Below are positions 24,869 to 36,876 of a DNA stretch of 64,000 nt, piece by piece. The position numbers were made by a program, and so were the translations under genes. Position 1 is the stretch's first letter. Every line of letters starts with the position of its first letter. The notes beneath the pieces were generated by a model. That model saw only the letters and a program-made list of their open reading frames with translations, had not been told where the DNA came from and searched no databases. Source of the DNA: Pseudomonas borbori (GTDB lineage: Bacteria > Pseudomonadota > Gammaproteobacteria > Pseudomonadales > Pseudomonadaceae); contig NZ_FOWX01000002.1 in assembly GCF_900115555.1 (NCBI RefSeq), forward strand, positions 124,001 to 188,000. The letters are read 5' to 3'.

Positions 24869-25651
24869 TCAGGCAACCCGCGCCAACGGGAACAGGCGCT
24901 TGAAGTTGGCGCCGGTCTGATTGGCCAACTGCTCGAAGCTCACGCCCCGCAACTGCGCCAGATACTCGGCCACCTCGCGTACGTATTCAGGCAGATTCGG
25001 CTTGCCGCGGTGCGGTACCGGCGCCAGGTAAGGCGAGTCGGTTTCCACCAGCAAGCGATCGGCCGGCACCTGGCGAGCGACTTCGCGCAGCGCCTCGGCA
25101 TTGCGGAAGGTGACGATGCCCGACAGGGAAATATAAAAGCCGAGATCCAGCGCGGCCTTGGCCATTGCCCAGTCCTCGGTGAAACAATGCAGCACCCCCG
25201 CCTGGGGCAAGGCAGCCTCGCGCAGCAAGGCCAGGGTATCGGCACGGGCTTCCCGGGTGTGCACGATCACCGGCTTGCCGGTGATCCGGGCGGCCTGCAG
25301 GTGCAGGCGGAAAGCCTGCTGCTGCAAGGCTGCGGCTTGCGGTTCATAGTGGTAGTCCAGCCCGGTCTCACCGATGGCCACCACCCGTGGATGCTTCAGC
25401 TCGGCCAGCAGCCAGTCCAGGCCTGGCGCAACGCCTGGTTCGAGATCCAGCGGATGAACCCCGATCGAGCAATCGACATCGGCATAGCGTTCGGCCAGGC
25501 CTTTGACCGCCGCCGCATTGTCGGCGCTGACGCCGATACAGAGGAAATGCCCGACGCCGCGCGCCCGCGCCGCATCCAGCGCGGCATCGAGGGAACCGCC
25601 ATGGGCGGCCAGATCGAGGCGATCGAGGTGACAGTGGGAATCGATAAGCAT
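24869..25651 (-). CDS. tatD: TatD family deoxyribonuclease
   Basis: A 260-residue metal-dependent hydrolase of the TatD/YcfH family. The metal-binding motifs are DSHCHLDRLD at the N-terminus, GETGLDYHYE, the histidines in VIVHTREA and LHCFTED, and ETDSPYLAPVPHRGKPN. TatD proteins are 3'-5' exonucleases acting on DNA damage products. The ATG at 25651 starts directly at the MLIDSHCH family N-terminus; the longer reading is not supported. It lies 93 bp downstream of pilZ. Confidence 0.9.
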   Translation of the reverse strand: MLIDSHCHLDRLDLAAHGGSLDAALDAARARGVGHFLCIGVSADNAAAVKGLAERYADVDCSIGVHPLDLEPGVAPGLDWLLAELKHPRVVAIGETGLDYHYEPQAAALQQQAFRLHLQAARITGKPVIVHTREARADTLALLREAALPQAGVLHCFTEDWAMAKAALDLGFYISLSGIVTFRNAEALREVARQVPADRLLVETDSPYLAPVPHRGKPNLPEYVREVAEYLAQLRGVSFEQLANQTGANFKRLFPLARVA

Positions 25652-25663
25652 GGAGTGAAGCCT

Positions 25664-25724
25664 CAAGCCGTAAGCTTCAAGCGCCAAGTCACAAACTCGT
25701 TTCTAGCTTGCAGCTTATGGCTTG
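25664..25724. repeat. Inverted repeat with 19-bp arms between pilZ and tatD
   Basis: CAAGCCGTAAGCTTCAAGC (25664-25682) and GCTTGCAGCTTATGGCTTG (25706-25724) are reverse complements apart from two mismatches, around a 23-bp spacer. This composition (AAGC/GCTTGC units) recurs between genes in pseudomonads as another palindromic repeat class. Confidence 0.7.
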
Positions 25725-25744
25725 CGGCTTGTCGCTCACGATTA

Positions 25745-26101
25745 TTACATCGTATGGGTTGGCCGATCCGACTTCAGCGCACCCGCCAGGTAGGTCTCGA
25801 TTTTGTTGCGCGCGGAGTTGTCACCGTCATTGAACTGCACACCGACACCCGCCGCGCGGTTGCCTTGCGCGCCCTTGGGGGTGATCCACACCACCTTGCC
25901 GGCAACCGGGATCTTCTCCGGCTCGTCCATCAAGTTGAGCAACATGAACACCTCATCGCCAAGCTTGTAGCTCTTGTTGGTCGGGATAAACAGCCCGCCA
26001 TTCTTGATAAAGGGCATGTAAGCGGCATAGAGCACGGACTTGTCTTTGATGGTCAGAGACAGGATTCCGTTACGCGGACCCAAATTAGGTGGCAAGCTCA
26101 T
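25745..26101 (-). CDS. pilZ: Type IV pilus assembly protein PilZ
   Basis: A 118-residue single PilZ-domain protein starting MSLPPNLGPRNGILSLTIKD. It lacks the RxxxR c-di-GMP motif, as does the founding PilZ of P. aeruginosa, which acts in type IV pilus assembly with PilB and FimX. The position between holB and tatD is the same as in other pseudomonads. It starts 36 bp after holB. Confidence 0.92.
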   Translation of the reverse strand: MSLPPNLGPRNGILSLTIKDKSVLYAAYMPFIKNGGLFIPTNKSYKLGDEVFMLLNLMDEPEKIPVAGKVVWITPKGAQGNRAAGVGVQFNDGDNSARNKIETYLAGALKSDRPTHTM

Positions 26102-26137
26102 GCGGCGTTCCTGGTTTCCATTACTTGTTGGCCGATT

Positions 26138-28812
<2,675 letters not shown>

Positions 28813-28815
28813 AAA

Positions 28816-29631
28816 TCAGCTGTCCAGTAGATCGCGGGCTATGACCTGCAGTTTACGGGTCAGCGGGCCAACCGACCACTGATGCCGTTGCAAGGCACGG
28901 ACAGGCCAGACGCCATAGAGACTGTTGCAGAGAAAGACCTCATCGGCCTGCAGCAACGCCTCAAGTGCGATGTCGCCCACCTGGCAGGGCAAACCTTGCC
29001 GCTCAGCTTGTGCCAGCAGTTCGGCACGCATCACCCCAGCCACGCCACAACGAGCAAGATCAGGCGTGAGCAAGACGCCACCCTTCAACAGAAACAGATT
29101 GCTGTAGACACCCTCGATCACCCGCCCCGAGGCATCCAGCATCAAGCCTTCGGCATGCTCGGCGTCCTGCCACTCGGCACGCGCCAGCACCTGCTCGAGC
29201 CGATTCAAATGCTTGATCCCGGCCAACAGCGGTTGCTCGGCCAGGCGCGTCGCACAGGGGAACAAACGTACGCCCAGCGCTGCATTACCGGCCGGATAAG
29301 CGGGTTTCGCGCCGCCCTGCAGAATCCGTCGCGGCACCGCTGGCTGCGGCGGAGCGTAACCGCGCAAACCGTCGCCACGGGTCACGATCAACTTGGCCAC
29401 GCCATCGCCCAATTCACGACTGAAGGCCAGCAGCTCCGCACGCACCAGCGCCAGATCGAGATCGATCAGCAGGCGCGCACAGCCTTCGCCAAGCCGCGCC
29501 AGGTGCCGGTCCAGCAGTACGGGGCTGCCTGCTCTGACGGCGACGGTCTCGAACAACCCATCGCCGTAGGCCAGACCACGATCCTTGACGGAGAGCCACT
29601 CCAGCGGCTGACCGTCGATCCAGCTCGGCAT
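28816..29631 (-). CDS. pabC: Aminodeoxychorismate lyase
   Basis: A 271-residue fold-type IV PLP enzyme. DRGLAYGDGLFET is the N-terminal signature and the PLP lysine lies in AGIKHLNRLEQVLARAEW. It releases pyruvate from aminodeoxychorismate to give 4-aminobenzoate for folate. The ATG at 29631 forms TGATG with the fabF stop, so the genes are translationally coupled. A TTG one codon upstream is less likely. Confidence 0.92.
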   Translation of the reverse strand: MPSWIDGQPLEWLSVKDRGLAYGDGLFETVAVRAGSPVLLDRHLARLGEGCARLLIDLDLALVRAELLAFSRELGDGVAKLIVTRGDGLRGYAPPQPAVPRRILQGGAKPAYPAGNAALGVRLFPCATRLAEQPLLAGIKHLNRLEQVLARAEWQDAEHAEGLMLDASGRVIEGVYSNLFLLKGGVLLTPDLARCGVAGVMRAELLAQAERQGLPCQVGDIALEALLQADEVFLCNSLYGVWPVRALQRHQWSVGPLTRKLQVIARDLLDS

Positions 29632-30875
29632 CAACCGACGTACCGGCGGAACACCAGCGAGCCGTTGGTGCCGCCAAAACCGAAGGAATTGGACAGCACC
29701 ACATCGATCGGCATGGCTTTGGCCTGGTGCGCAACGAAGTCGAGGTCGCAGCCCTCACCAGGTTCGTCCAGGTTGATGGTTGGCGGCGCCACCTGCTCAC
29801 GAATCGCCAGGATGCTGAAGATCGCCTCAACCGCGCCAGCAGCGCCCAGCAGGTGGCCGGTCATCGATTTGGTCGAGCTGACGGCAAGCCGGTAGGCATG
29901 TTCGCCGAACACCGACTTGATGGCCGCGACCTCGGCCTTGTCGCCCGCTGAAGTCGAGGTGCCGTGGGCGTTGATGTACTGCACCTGATCAGCATTCAAG
30001 CCGGCGTCGCGCATGGCATTGGCAATGCAGCGGGCGGCGCCGGCACCATCCTCCGGTGGCGACGTCATGTGATAGGCGTCGCCACTCATGCCAAAGCCGA
30101 TCAATTCGGCATAGATGGTCGCACCACGCGCCTTGGCGTGCTCCAACTCTTCCAGCACCAGCGCACCGGCACCATCGGCCAGCACGAAGCCGTCACGATC
30201 CTTATCCCACGGACGGCTGGCACTGGCCGGATCGTCGTTGCGCGTGGACAGCGCCCGCGCCGCAGCAAAACCACCGATGCCCAAACCACACGCGGCCATC
30301 TCGGCGCCACCGGCGACCATTACATCGGCTTCGCCGTAGGCAATATTGCGCGCGGCCATGCCGATGCAATGAGTACCTGTGGTACAGGCCGTGGCGATCG
30401 CATAATTCGGCCCCTGCAGCCCCAGATGGATCGACAGGAACCCGGAAATCATGTTGATAATCGAGCCCGGCACGAAAAACGGCGAAATGCGCCGCGGGCC
30501 GAGTTCATGCAACAACTTGCAGTTGTTCTCGATATTGGTCAGACCGCCAATACCCGAGCCAAGCGCCACACCGATACGCTCACGGTTGGCGTCGGTCACT
30601 TCCAACCCGGAATCGCGCACAGCCTGAAAGCTCGCGGCCAAGCCGTATTGAATAAATAGATCGAGCTTGCGCGCCTCTTTGGCGGACAAATACTCCTCGA
30701 CATTGAACCCCTTGACCGAACCACCAAAACGGGTGGTGTAAGCGGAAAGATCCATGTGTTCGATGGGGGCGATGCCACTGCGTCCGGCCAAAATCCCCTG
30801 CCAGCTGCTCGGCACATCGTTACCCAGCGGCGACAGCATGCCCATACCGGTAACCACGACGCGTCTACGCGACAC
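29631..30875 (-). CDS. fabF: Beta-ketoacyl-ACP synthase II
   Basis: A 414-residue condensing enzyme. The active cysteine is in [13 protein letters not shown], and the two histidines are in [12 protein letters not shown] and [24 protein letters not shown] marks the C-terminus. It elongates acyl-ACP with malonyl-ACP. The start is GTG at 30875 with GAGGAG upstream. It is separated from acpP by 258 bp holding a terminator-like hairpin. Confidence 0.95.
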   Translation of the reverse strand: MSRRRVVVTGMGMLSPLGNDVPSSWQGILAGRSGIAPIEHMDLSAYTTRFGGSVKGFNVEEYLSAKEARKLDLFIQYGLAASFQAVRDSGLEVTDANRERIGVALGSGIGGLTNIENNCKLLHELGPRRISPFFVPGSIINMISGFLSIHLGLQGPNYAIATACTTGTHCIGMAARNIAYGEADVMVAGGAEMAACGLGIGGFAAARALSTRNDDPASASRPWDKDRDGFVLADGAGALVLEELEHAKARGATIYAELIGFGMSGDAYHMTSPPEDGAGAARCIANAMRDAGLNADQVQYINAHGTSTSAGDKAEVAAIKSVFGEHAYRLAVSSTKSMTGHLLGAAGAVEAIFSILAIREQVAPPTINLDEPGEGCDLDFVAHQAKAMPIDVVLSNSFGFGGTNGSLVFRRYVG

Positions 30876-31075
30876 AGCAATCTCCTCTTATTCGGTTATT
30901 CAACGCCTAACAGCTCCCTTATCCTGACCGCAGATAACGAGCGAAGAAAAGGCAAGACACTACGCCACGCTACGCAGCAACAGCCAAAGCGGACCCGCAG
31001 GGCAAACGTAGCAAGTCATCCAGCCAAGCATACGCAAGCGGGCCGCATGGCCGTTTTCAACACCCCGTCAAAGAA

Positions 31076-31111
31076 AAACCGCACGCCCGATAAGGGCTGT
31101 GCGGCTTTTCC
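31076..31111 (-). terminator. Terminator between acpP and fabF
   Basis: On the minus strand GCCGCACAGCCC-TTAT-CGGGCGTGCGG is followed by TTTTTC, 23 bp after the acpP stop. It would end most acpP transcripts, letting ACP be made in excess over FabF. The remaining 200 bp to fabF has no other clear element. Confidence 0.75.
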
Positions 31112-31133
31112 AGGTCGGGAATCGACGATCAGC

Positions 31134-31370
31134 TTATTGCGCGTGCGCAGTCACGTAATCGATAGCTTCCTGAACGGTGGTGATTTTCTCGGCTTGTTCA
31201 TCCGGGATTTCCGTCTCGAATTCTTCCTCGAGAGCCATCACCAGCTCAACAGTGTCAAGGGAGTCGGCACCCAAGTCTTCAACGAAGGAAGCGCTGTTGG
31301 TTACTTCGTCTTCTTTGACGCCAAGTTGCTCGGCAACGATTTTCTTGACGCGTTCTTCGATGGTGCTCAT
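31134..31370 (-). CDS. acpP: Acyl carrier protein
   Basis: A 78-residue acidic helical protein. The phosphopantetheine serine is in [23 protein letters not shown] carries growing acyl chains for fatty-acid, phospholipid and lipid A synthesis. It has its own upstream promoter and downstream terminator within the fab cluster. Confidence 0.97.
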   Translation of the reverse strand: MSTIEERVKKIVAEQLGVKEDEVTNSASFVEDLGADSLDTVELVMALEEEFETEIPDEQAEKITTVQEAIDYVTAHAQ

Positions 31371-31422
31371 ACCGTGTTTTCACTCCTATTGGACAAATCC
31401 GGGCAGCTGGTCTGCGGCCAAG

Positions 31423-31450
31423 TGTATAGAAAGGGTTTTCAGCATTTCAA
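31423..31450 (-). promoter_or_regulatory. Sigma-70 promoter of acpP
   Basis: On the minus strand TTGAAA (31450-31445), a 16-base spacer and TATACA (31428-31423) form a good sigma-70 promoter. The expected start is near 31416, giving a leader of about 45 nt before acpP. Confidence 0.65.
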
Positions 31451-31562
31451 GCAGAATGCGAGGTTGCCCCAGAACACTTGAAAGATCCACCTATAATCCG
31501 ATGCAGCTTTTATAGCGGATTCTAGGCAGCATCCATGACAGTTTCCGAAGGCACGACCACAT

Positions 31563-32306
31563 TCAGCTCATGTACATTCCGCCGTTCACAGGGATAGTAG
31601 CGCCTGTGACGTAGGCTGCGCCATCGGAAGCAAGGAAAGCGACCACTTTCGCGATCTCTTCGGCCTGCCCCAAACGACCCAGAGGAATCTGTGTCAGCAA
31701 CGCATCACGCTGCGCCTCCGGCAGTTCACGGGTCATATCGGTATCGATAAAACCAGGCGCCACCGCATTTACGGTGATCGACCGCGAACCTACTTCACGC
31801 GCCAGGGCACGACCGAAACCTTCCAGCCCGGCCTTGGACGCAGCATAGTTCACTTGCCCGGCGTTGCCCATGGCACCGACAACCGAACCGATATTGATGA
31901 TGCGCCCGAAGCGCGCCTTGGTCATACCGCGCAGCACTGCCTTGGACAACCGATAGAGGCTGTTCAGGTTGGTGTTGATGACATCGAACCACTCGTCATC
32001 TTTCATGCGCAACATCAGGTTATCGCGGGTGATACCCGCGTTGTTGACCAGGATCAGCGGCTGGCCAAGGTGTTGCTGAATGTGCTGCAGAGTCGTGGCG
32101 ACCGATTCGTCGCTGCCGACATCCAGCACCAGACCCGCCCCTTCGACGCCATGTTCTTTCAGGTATTCGGCGATCCGCTCGGCACCAGACGGCGAAGTCG
32201 CCGTGCCGATCACAACGGCGCCCTGCCGGCCCAACTCCAGAGCAATGGCTTGACCAATGCCGCGACTCGCGCCAGTGACCAATGCAACCTTACCTTGCAG
32301 GCTCAT
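31563..32306 (-). CDS. fabG: 3-oxoacyl-ACP reductase FabG
   Basis: A 247-residue SDR with TGASRGIGQAIA, NNAGITRDNLMLRM and the catalytic NYAASKAGLEGF. It reduces 3-oxoacyl-ACP with NADPH. It follows fabD by 16 bp and ends 192 bp before acpP, which has its own promoter. Confidence 0.96.
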   Translation of the reverse strand: MSLQGKVALVTGASRGIGQAIALELGRQGAVVIGTATSPSGAERIAEYLKEHGVEGAGLVLDVGSDESVATTLQHIQQHLGQPLILVNNAGITRDNLMLRMKDDEWFDVINTNLNSLYRLSKAVLRGMTKARFGRIINIGSVVGAMGNAGQVNYAASKAGLEGFGRALAREVGSRSITVNAVAPGFIDTDMTRELPEAQRDALLTQIPLGRLGQAEEIAKVVAFLASDGAAYVTGATIPVNGGMYMS

Positions 32307-32322
32307 AACAACCTCTCCTAAT

Positions 32323-33258
32323 TCAGGCCAAGGCCGCGCGTGCGGCGGCGAAGGCGTCCGGGGTGTCCAGATTATAAGTATTGATTCCTTTGACGCAGCG
32401 CTTGTTCAGCCCCGACAGGACCCGGCCCGGGCCGCACTCGAGCAGATCGGTCACGCCTTGCTCAGCCATACAGACGATAGACTCGACCCAGCGCACCGGG
32501 CTGTACAACTGCGCCAGTAGATCGGCCCTGAGCGTAGCGAGATCGGCAACCACGCTCGCGCTGACATTCTGCACCAACGGGATCTGCGGTGCTTGCCAGG
32601 CAACAGCCGCAACCGCCTCGGCGAAGCGCTCGGCAGCCGGGCGCATCAACGCGCAATGCGACGGCACACTGACCGGTAACGGCATGGCCCGCTTGGCGCC
32701 ACGCGCCTTGCACGCCTCGACGGCGCGCGTCACAGCAGCAGCCGAACCGGCGATCACCACCTGACCAGGCGCATTGAAATTCACCGCGCTCACCACCTCG
32801 TCCTGCGCCGCCTCGGCGCAGGACGCCAGCACCTCGGCATCGTCCAGTCCGAGGATAGCCGCCATGCCGCCCTGACCGGCCGGGACCGCCTGCTGCATCA
32901 ACTGGCCGCGCAGCTCCACCAGCTTGACTGCCTCAGCGAACGCCAGGCTGCCCGCAGCAACCAGCGCCGAGTATTCACCCAGGCTATGGCCGGCAACGAA
33001 CGCCGGCTGCCTCCCCCCCTCAGCGCACCACAGACGCCACAAGGCAATGGATGCGGCAAGGATCGCCGGCTGGGTCTTGTCGGTTTGATTGAGCAGCTCT
33101 TCCGGTCCCTGCTGGGTCAAGGCCCAGAGGTCGTAGCCAAGCGCTTCGGAAGCCTCGGCAAAAGTATCGATAACGACTTGCTGCGCGCCGTGCCCGGCCA
33201 ACATCGCCAGCGACTGCGAGCCTTGTCCTGGAAAGACGAATGCGAGGGATGCAGACAT
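32323..33258 (-). CDS. fabD: Malonyl-CoA:ACP transacylase
   Basis: A 311-residue acyltransferase. The nucleophile motif is GHSLGEYSALVAAG, the catalytic histidine is in VPSHCALM, and the N-terminus is FVFPGQGSQ. It loads malonyl groups on ACP. It is downstream of plsX by 160 bp, a gap with no clear terminator. Confidence 0.95.
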   Translation of the reverse strand: MSASLAFVFPGQGSQSLAMLAGHGAQQVVIDTFAEASEALGYDLWALTQQGPEELLNQTDKTQPAILAASIALWRLWCAEGGRQPAFVAGHSLGEYSALVAAGSLAFAEAVKLVELRGQLMQQAVPAGQGGMAAILGLDDAEVLASCAEAAQDEVVSAVNFNAPGQVVIAGSAAAVTRAVEACKARGAKRAMPLPVSVPSHCALMRPAAERFAEAVAAVAWQAPQIPLVQNVSASVVADLATLRADLLAQLYSPVRWVESIVCMAEQGVTDLLECGPGRVLSGLNKRCVKGINTYNLDTPDAFAAARAALA

Positions 33259-33418
33259 GTAAACGAGCCTCTATGGTCTTATCGTCGAATAAATTCACGC
33301 CTGGCAGAGTCAAGCGCAACAAACTGACAGTTGGATGACAGGCCACCCGCCGCGGTCACATCGGCAGGCAACCGCCAGCCCTGCACCGGAAAACCTGAAG
33401 AGCCGATCGACAGCCGCC

Positions 33419-34429
33419 TCAGAGCAACCTGCCCTCGAGGCGACCATGCAAGCGCTGCGGCAAATTGTCCCCAATTTCCCTCAGCGCGCGACGAATGGCG
33501 CTCTTGAAACCGTCCGCGCCGGCCGAGCCATGACTCTTCACCACAATACCCTGCAGGCCGAGCAAGCTCGCACCATTGTGCTGCGCGGGCGCCAGCTCGG
33601 TGCGCAAGCGACGCAACACCGGCATCGCCAGCAGACCTGCCAACCGCGAAACCAGGTTGCGCCTGAACAACAGCTCGATACGCGCCGCGATCATCGTCGC
33701 CAGGCCTTCGCTGGACTTGAGCAGAATATTGCCCACAAAACCGTCGCACACCACCACATCGGCGTCGCCACGATAGAGCCCGTCGCCCTCGACGAAGCCG
33801 ATGTAATTCAAGCCGGAGGCTTGTTGCAAGAGACTCGCGGCAAGCTTGACCTGCTGATTGCCCTTGACCTCTTCGGTGCCGACATTGAGCAACGCCACCC
33901 GCGGCCGCACCACCCCCAGCGCCTCGGCGGCCACCGCGCCCATCACGGCGAACTGGTAGAGCTGCTCGGCACTGCAGTCGACATTGGCCCCCAGGTCGAG
34001 CAAGTGACAGCAGCCGGTCCGAGTTGGCACAGCCGTCACCATGGCCGGACGATCTATCCCCGGCAAGGTTTTCAGCACATAACGCGACAACGCCATCAAG
34101 GCCCCGGTATTGCCGGCACTGACGCAGGCCTGGGCCCGCCCGTCACGCAGCAACTCCAGCGCCACCCGCATCGACGAATCCGCCTTGCCACGCAACGCCT
34201 GCGCCGGACGCTCGTCCATGGCGATCACTTCGCCAGCATGCTCGACATGCAGACGTGCACGATCGACGCCCGGGCTGTGGGCAATCAAATCTTCGATAAG
34301 AGGGGCTTGGCCGACTAGGACCAGGTGCAACGAGGGGTACTCGGCCAGGCAGGCAATGCTGGCCTGAACAATGCTGTGGGGACCGAAGTCCCCACCCATT
34401 GCATCAATCGCGATGATCGGAGCGGACAA
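33419..34429 (-). CDS. plsX: Phosphate acyltransferase PlsX
   Basis: A 336-residue protein starting [21 protein letters not shown], with [16 protein letters not shown] and [15 protein letters not shown]. It makes acyl-phosphate from acyl-ACP for phospholipid synthesis by PlsY. The start codon is TTG at 34429, only 3 bp after the rpmF stop; the next ATG is at codon 11 inside the conserved domain. The rare start and the tight coupling suggest low, rpmF-dependent translation. Confidence 0.92.
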   Translation of the reverse strand: MSAPIIAIDAMGGDFGPHSIVQASIACLAEYPSLHLVLVGQAPLIEDLIAHSPGVDRARLHVEHAGEVIAMDERPAQALRGKADSSMRVALELLRDGRAQACVSAGNTGALMALSRYVLKTLPGIDRPAMVTAVPTRTGCCHLLDLGANVDCSAEQLYQFAVMGAVAAEALGVVRPRVALLNVGTEEVKGNQQVKLAASLLQQASGLNYIGFVEGDGLYRGDADVVVCDGFVGNILLKSSEGLATMIAARIELLFRRNLVSRLAGLLAMPVLRRLRTELAPAQHNGASLLGLQGIVVKSHGSAGADGFKSAIRRALREIGDNLPQRLHGRLEGRLL

Positions 34430-34432
34430 GAT

Positions 34433-34615
34433 TTACTCGTCAGCGCCCTTGTCGATCACTTTGCGACCACGGTAAACACCTTCCGGCGATACGTGGTGGC
34501 GCAGATGGATTTCGCCGGTGCTTTTCTCGACGGACAGCGTGCTGGCATCGAGCGCATCGTGCGAACGACGCATGTCACGGGCGGAACGGGATTTTTTGTT
34601 CTGCTGAACAGCCAT
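34433..34615 (-). CDS. rpmF: 50S ribosomal protein L32
   Basis: A 60-residue basic protein starting [21 protein letters not shown]32 is part of the large subunit. The bacterial order yceD-rpmF-plsX-fab ties ribosome production to lipid synthesis. It lies 13 bp after yceD. Confidence 0.96.
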   Translation of the reverse strand: MAVQQNKKSRSARDMRRSHDALDASTLSVEKSTGEIHLRHHVSPEGVYRGRKVIDKGADE

Positions 34616-34628
34616 AACTGATTAACTC

Positions 34629-35156
34629 CTAAACGTTTGGGTCACGCTTTAACTGCGCCAATACACTGAACGGGTTGGACCGCGTTACCTCGTCCTCGCT
34701 CGGCTCGGGCTCTTCGAGGCCGACCGGCTGCTGGCAATCTTTAGGGTCATGAACCGGGACAATGGGCAAGGCGAGCAACAGCTCCTCCTCAACCAGCGCC
34801 AGCAGATCCAATGGATCTTCACCCAACTCCAGCGCGTCATAGCCCTTCGGCACGGACTGGGTATGCGCACCTTCTTTCACCACAGCGTAATCACAGGTGC
34901 TGTGGATCGGCAGGGCAACCAGTTCCAGACAACGCTGGCAAACCATCTTGACCTCAACCTCGAGCTCACTATGGAAAACCACAGCATTACGCTCATCACG
35001 CTCGAAGAAAAACTTCGCACGTACCATGCCTTGGTTATCGGCAAGTGGCTCGCAGAGTCGCGCCAAATCGGCCAGCGGCACCTCGCCTTCAAGCGTGGCA
35101 CCACGATCAGCCAACTTGCGCGGATCAACATGAGGTGGAATCGGTGCATTTAACAT
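34629..35156 (-). CDS. yceD: YceD/DUF177 family protein, probable 23S rRNA accumulation factor
   Basis: A 175-residue DUF177 protein. It has a conserved cysteine pair in CQRCLELVALPI and an acidic C-terminal half with DPLDLLALVEEELLLALP. E. coli YceD affects 23S rRNA accumulation. It is co-transcribed with rpmF and divergent from maf. Confidence 0.9.
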   Translation of the reverse strand: MLNAPIPPHVDPRKLADRGATLEGEVPLADLARLCEPLADNQGMVRAKFFFERDERNAVVFHSELEVEVKMVCQRCLELVALPIHSTCDYAVVKEGAHTQSVPKGYDALELGEDPLDLLALVEEELLLALPIVPVHDPKDCQQPVGLEEPEPSEDEVTRSNPFSVLAQLKRDPNV

Positions 35157-35268
35157 AGGCGCCGCATTCTATGGATGCACCCTGCCCCTGTCAAAGGATA
35201 TTCGGCCTGTCCAGCGCGAAGAGCGCCGACTAGAATTGCCCGACCCATATAAAAGGAGATGCACGAAC

Positions 35269-35847
35269 ATGCTACCCCTGGTGCTCGCTTCCAGCTCGCC
35301 CTACCGCCGAGAACTATTGGCCCGCCTGCGCCTACCCTTTACCTGGAGCGCGCCGGCGATCGATGAAACCGCTAGACCCGATGAAGACGCCAGCTCACTG
35401 GTGCGCCGCCTGGCGGAAGAAAAAGCCCGTGCACTATCGCTCCAGCATCCGCAGCACCTGATCATCGGCTCGGACCAGGTCGCCGTACTGGGCAAGCAGA
35501 TCCTCGGCAAACCCCGCACACACGAACGCGCCCACGCACAATTGCTCGCCGCAAGCGGCAACAGCATCACCTTCCTCACCGGCCTGGCCCTGCTCGACAG
35601 CCAAAGCGGCCACTGCCAGATCGACTGCATCCCCTTCACCGTGCACTTTCGCCAGCTGAGCAATGCGCAAATCACCCGCTACCTGGAGGCCGAGCAGCCC
35701 TACGACTGCGCCGGCAGCTTCAAGGCCGAGGGACTGGGCGTCAGCCTGTTTCGCAGCACCGAAGGCACTGACGCCACCAGCCTGATCGGGCTACCCCTGA
35801 TCCGCCTGGTGGACATGCTCCAGCTAGCCGGCATCGACATCCCATAA
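35269..35847 (+). CDS. Maf-like nucleotide pyrophosphatase, YceF type
   Basis: A 192-residue Maf-fold protein: LASSSPYRRELLARL, the metal/substrate glutamate region EEKARAL, and IGSDQVAVLGKQILGKP. The YceF subgroup hydrolyses m7GTP and related modified nucleotides. The ATG at 35269 has AAAGGAG upstream. It is divergent from yceD and convergent with sppA. Confidence 0.9.
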   Translation: MLPLVLASSSPYRRELLARLRLPFTWSAPAIDETARPDEDASSLVRRLAEEKARALSLQHPQHLIIGSDQVAVLGKQILGKPRTHERAHAQLLAASGNSITFLTGLALLDSQSGHCQIDCIPFTVHFRQLSNAQITRYLEAEQPYDCAGSFKAEGLGVSLFRSTEGTDATSLIGLPLIRLVDMLQLAGIDIP

Positions 35848-35855
35848 CGCAACAA

Positions 35856-35874
35856 GCCCGATCAATGACCGGGC
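35856..35874. terminator. Possible weak hairpin between maf and sppA
   Basis: GCCCG-ATCAATGAC-CGGGC lies between the two convergent stops. There is no T-run, so intrinsic termination is uncertain. Confidence 0.35.
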
Positions 35875-35895
35875 CTGCATGCAACGCAAAATCGA

Positions 35896-36876
35896 CTAGC
35901 GCAGGCTTGGTCCCTGAAAGCCCATCCACATGACCAGATCCTCGGCGACACTGGCACCCAGGCGCTTGGCAAAGCGATCGAACGGCGACTCCTTGACCGT
36001 GAAGTCAACCAACTCCTTCTCGCCGATCACTTCACGCGCGACATAGCTGGCATTGCCCAGGGCATCGATCAAGCCAAGCTGCAGCGCCTGCTCACCCGAC
36101 CACACCAGCCCCGAAAACAGCTCGGGATGCTCCGCCGATTTCAACCGATCGCCACGCCCCTGCTTGACGCTGTCGATGAACTGGCGATGGGTAGTCTCCA
36201 GCACGCCCTGCCAAAACCGCGCCTCATCGTCTCTAGGCGGCTGAAAGGGATCGAGAAACGCCTTGTGCTCGCCGGCGGTATACACGCGGCGATCGACACC
36301 CAGCTTCTCCATCACCCCGACGAAGCCGAACCCGGCCGCCGTCACGCCGATCGAGCCGACCAGACTGGCCTTGTCAGCATAGATCTGATCCGCGGCACTG
36401 GCGATGTAATAGGCCCCGGAGGCCCCGAGATCGGTGATCACCGCATATAGCTTGATCGCCGGGTACTCGGCGCGCAGACGCCGAATCTCGTCATAGATGT
36501 AACCCGACTGCACCGGACTGCCGCCCGGACTGTTGATCCGCAGAATCACACCCTTGGTCTTGCTGTCCTCGAAGGCTGCGCGCAGGCTGCCGACTATGTT
36601 GTCGGCGCTGGCCATCTCCTTGTCGGCGATCATCCCGCGCACCTCGATCAATGCGGTATGACTCGCACCGCCCTTGACCCCTTCCTGCAGATCGAGCAGC
36701 GGCGCAAACAGCGCCAGCGCAGCAAACAGATAAATAAAAGTCAGCGACTTGAAGAAGATCCCCCAGCGCCGCGACCGGCGCTGCTCCTGGACGCCGGCCA
36801 ACAGGGTTTTTTCCAGCAACTTCCAGCTTTTATCATCGCTTTCGCCGACAGCCGATGCTTTCCATTCATCCGACAT
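35896..36876 (-). CDS. sppA: Signal peptide peptidase SppA, short type
   Basis: A 326-residue protein. One membrane helix (FIYLFAALALFAPLLD, about 45-62) is followed by a ClpP/crotonase-fold protease domain. The nucleophile region is LGASGAYYIASAAD, with the general-base lysine in ADKASLVGSIGV; NSPGGSPVQSG is the conserved glycine loop. It degrades membrane remnants of signal peptides. The ATG at 36876 is internal to the upstream HAD gene's 3' end (11-bp overlap). Confidence 0.92.
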   Translation of the reverse strand: MSDEWKASAVGESDDKSWKLLEKTLLAGVQEQRRSRRWGIFFKSLTFIYLFAALALFAPLLDLQEGVKGGASHTALIEVRGMIADKEMASADNIVGSLRAAFEDSKTKGVILRINSPGGSPVQSGYIYDEIRRLRAEYPAIKLYAVITDLGASGAYYIASAADQIYADKASLVGSIGVTAAGFGFVGVMEKLGVDRRVYTAGEHKAFLDPFQPPRDDEARFWQGVLETTHRQFIDSVKQGRGDRLKSAEHPELFSGLVWSGEQALQLGLIDALGNASYVAREVIGEKELVDFTVKESPFDRFAKRLGASVAEDLVMWMGFQGPSLR

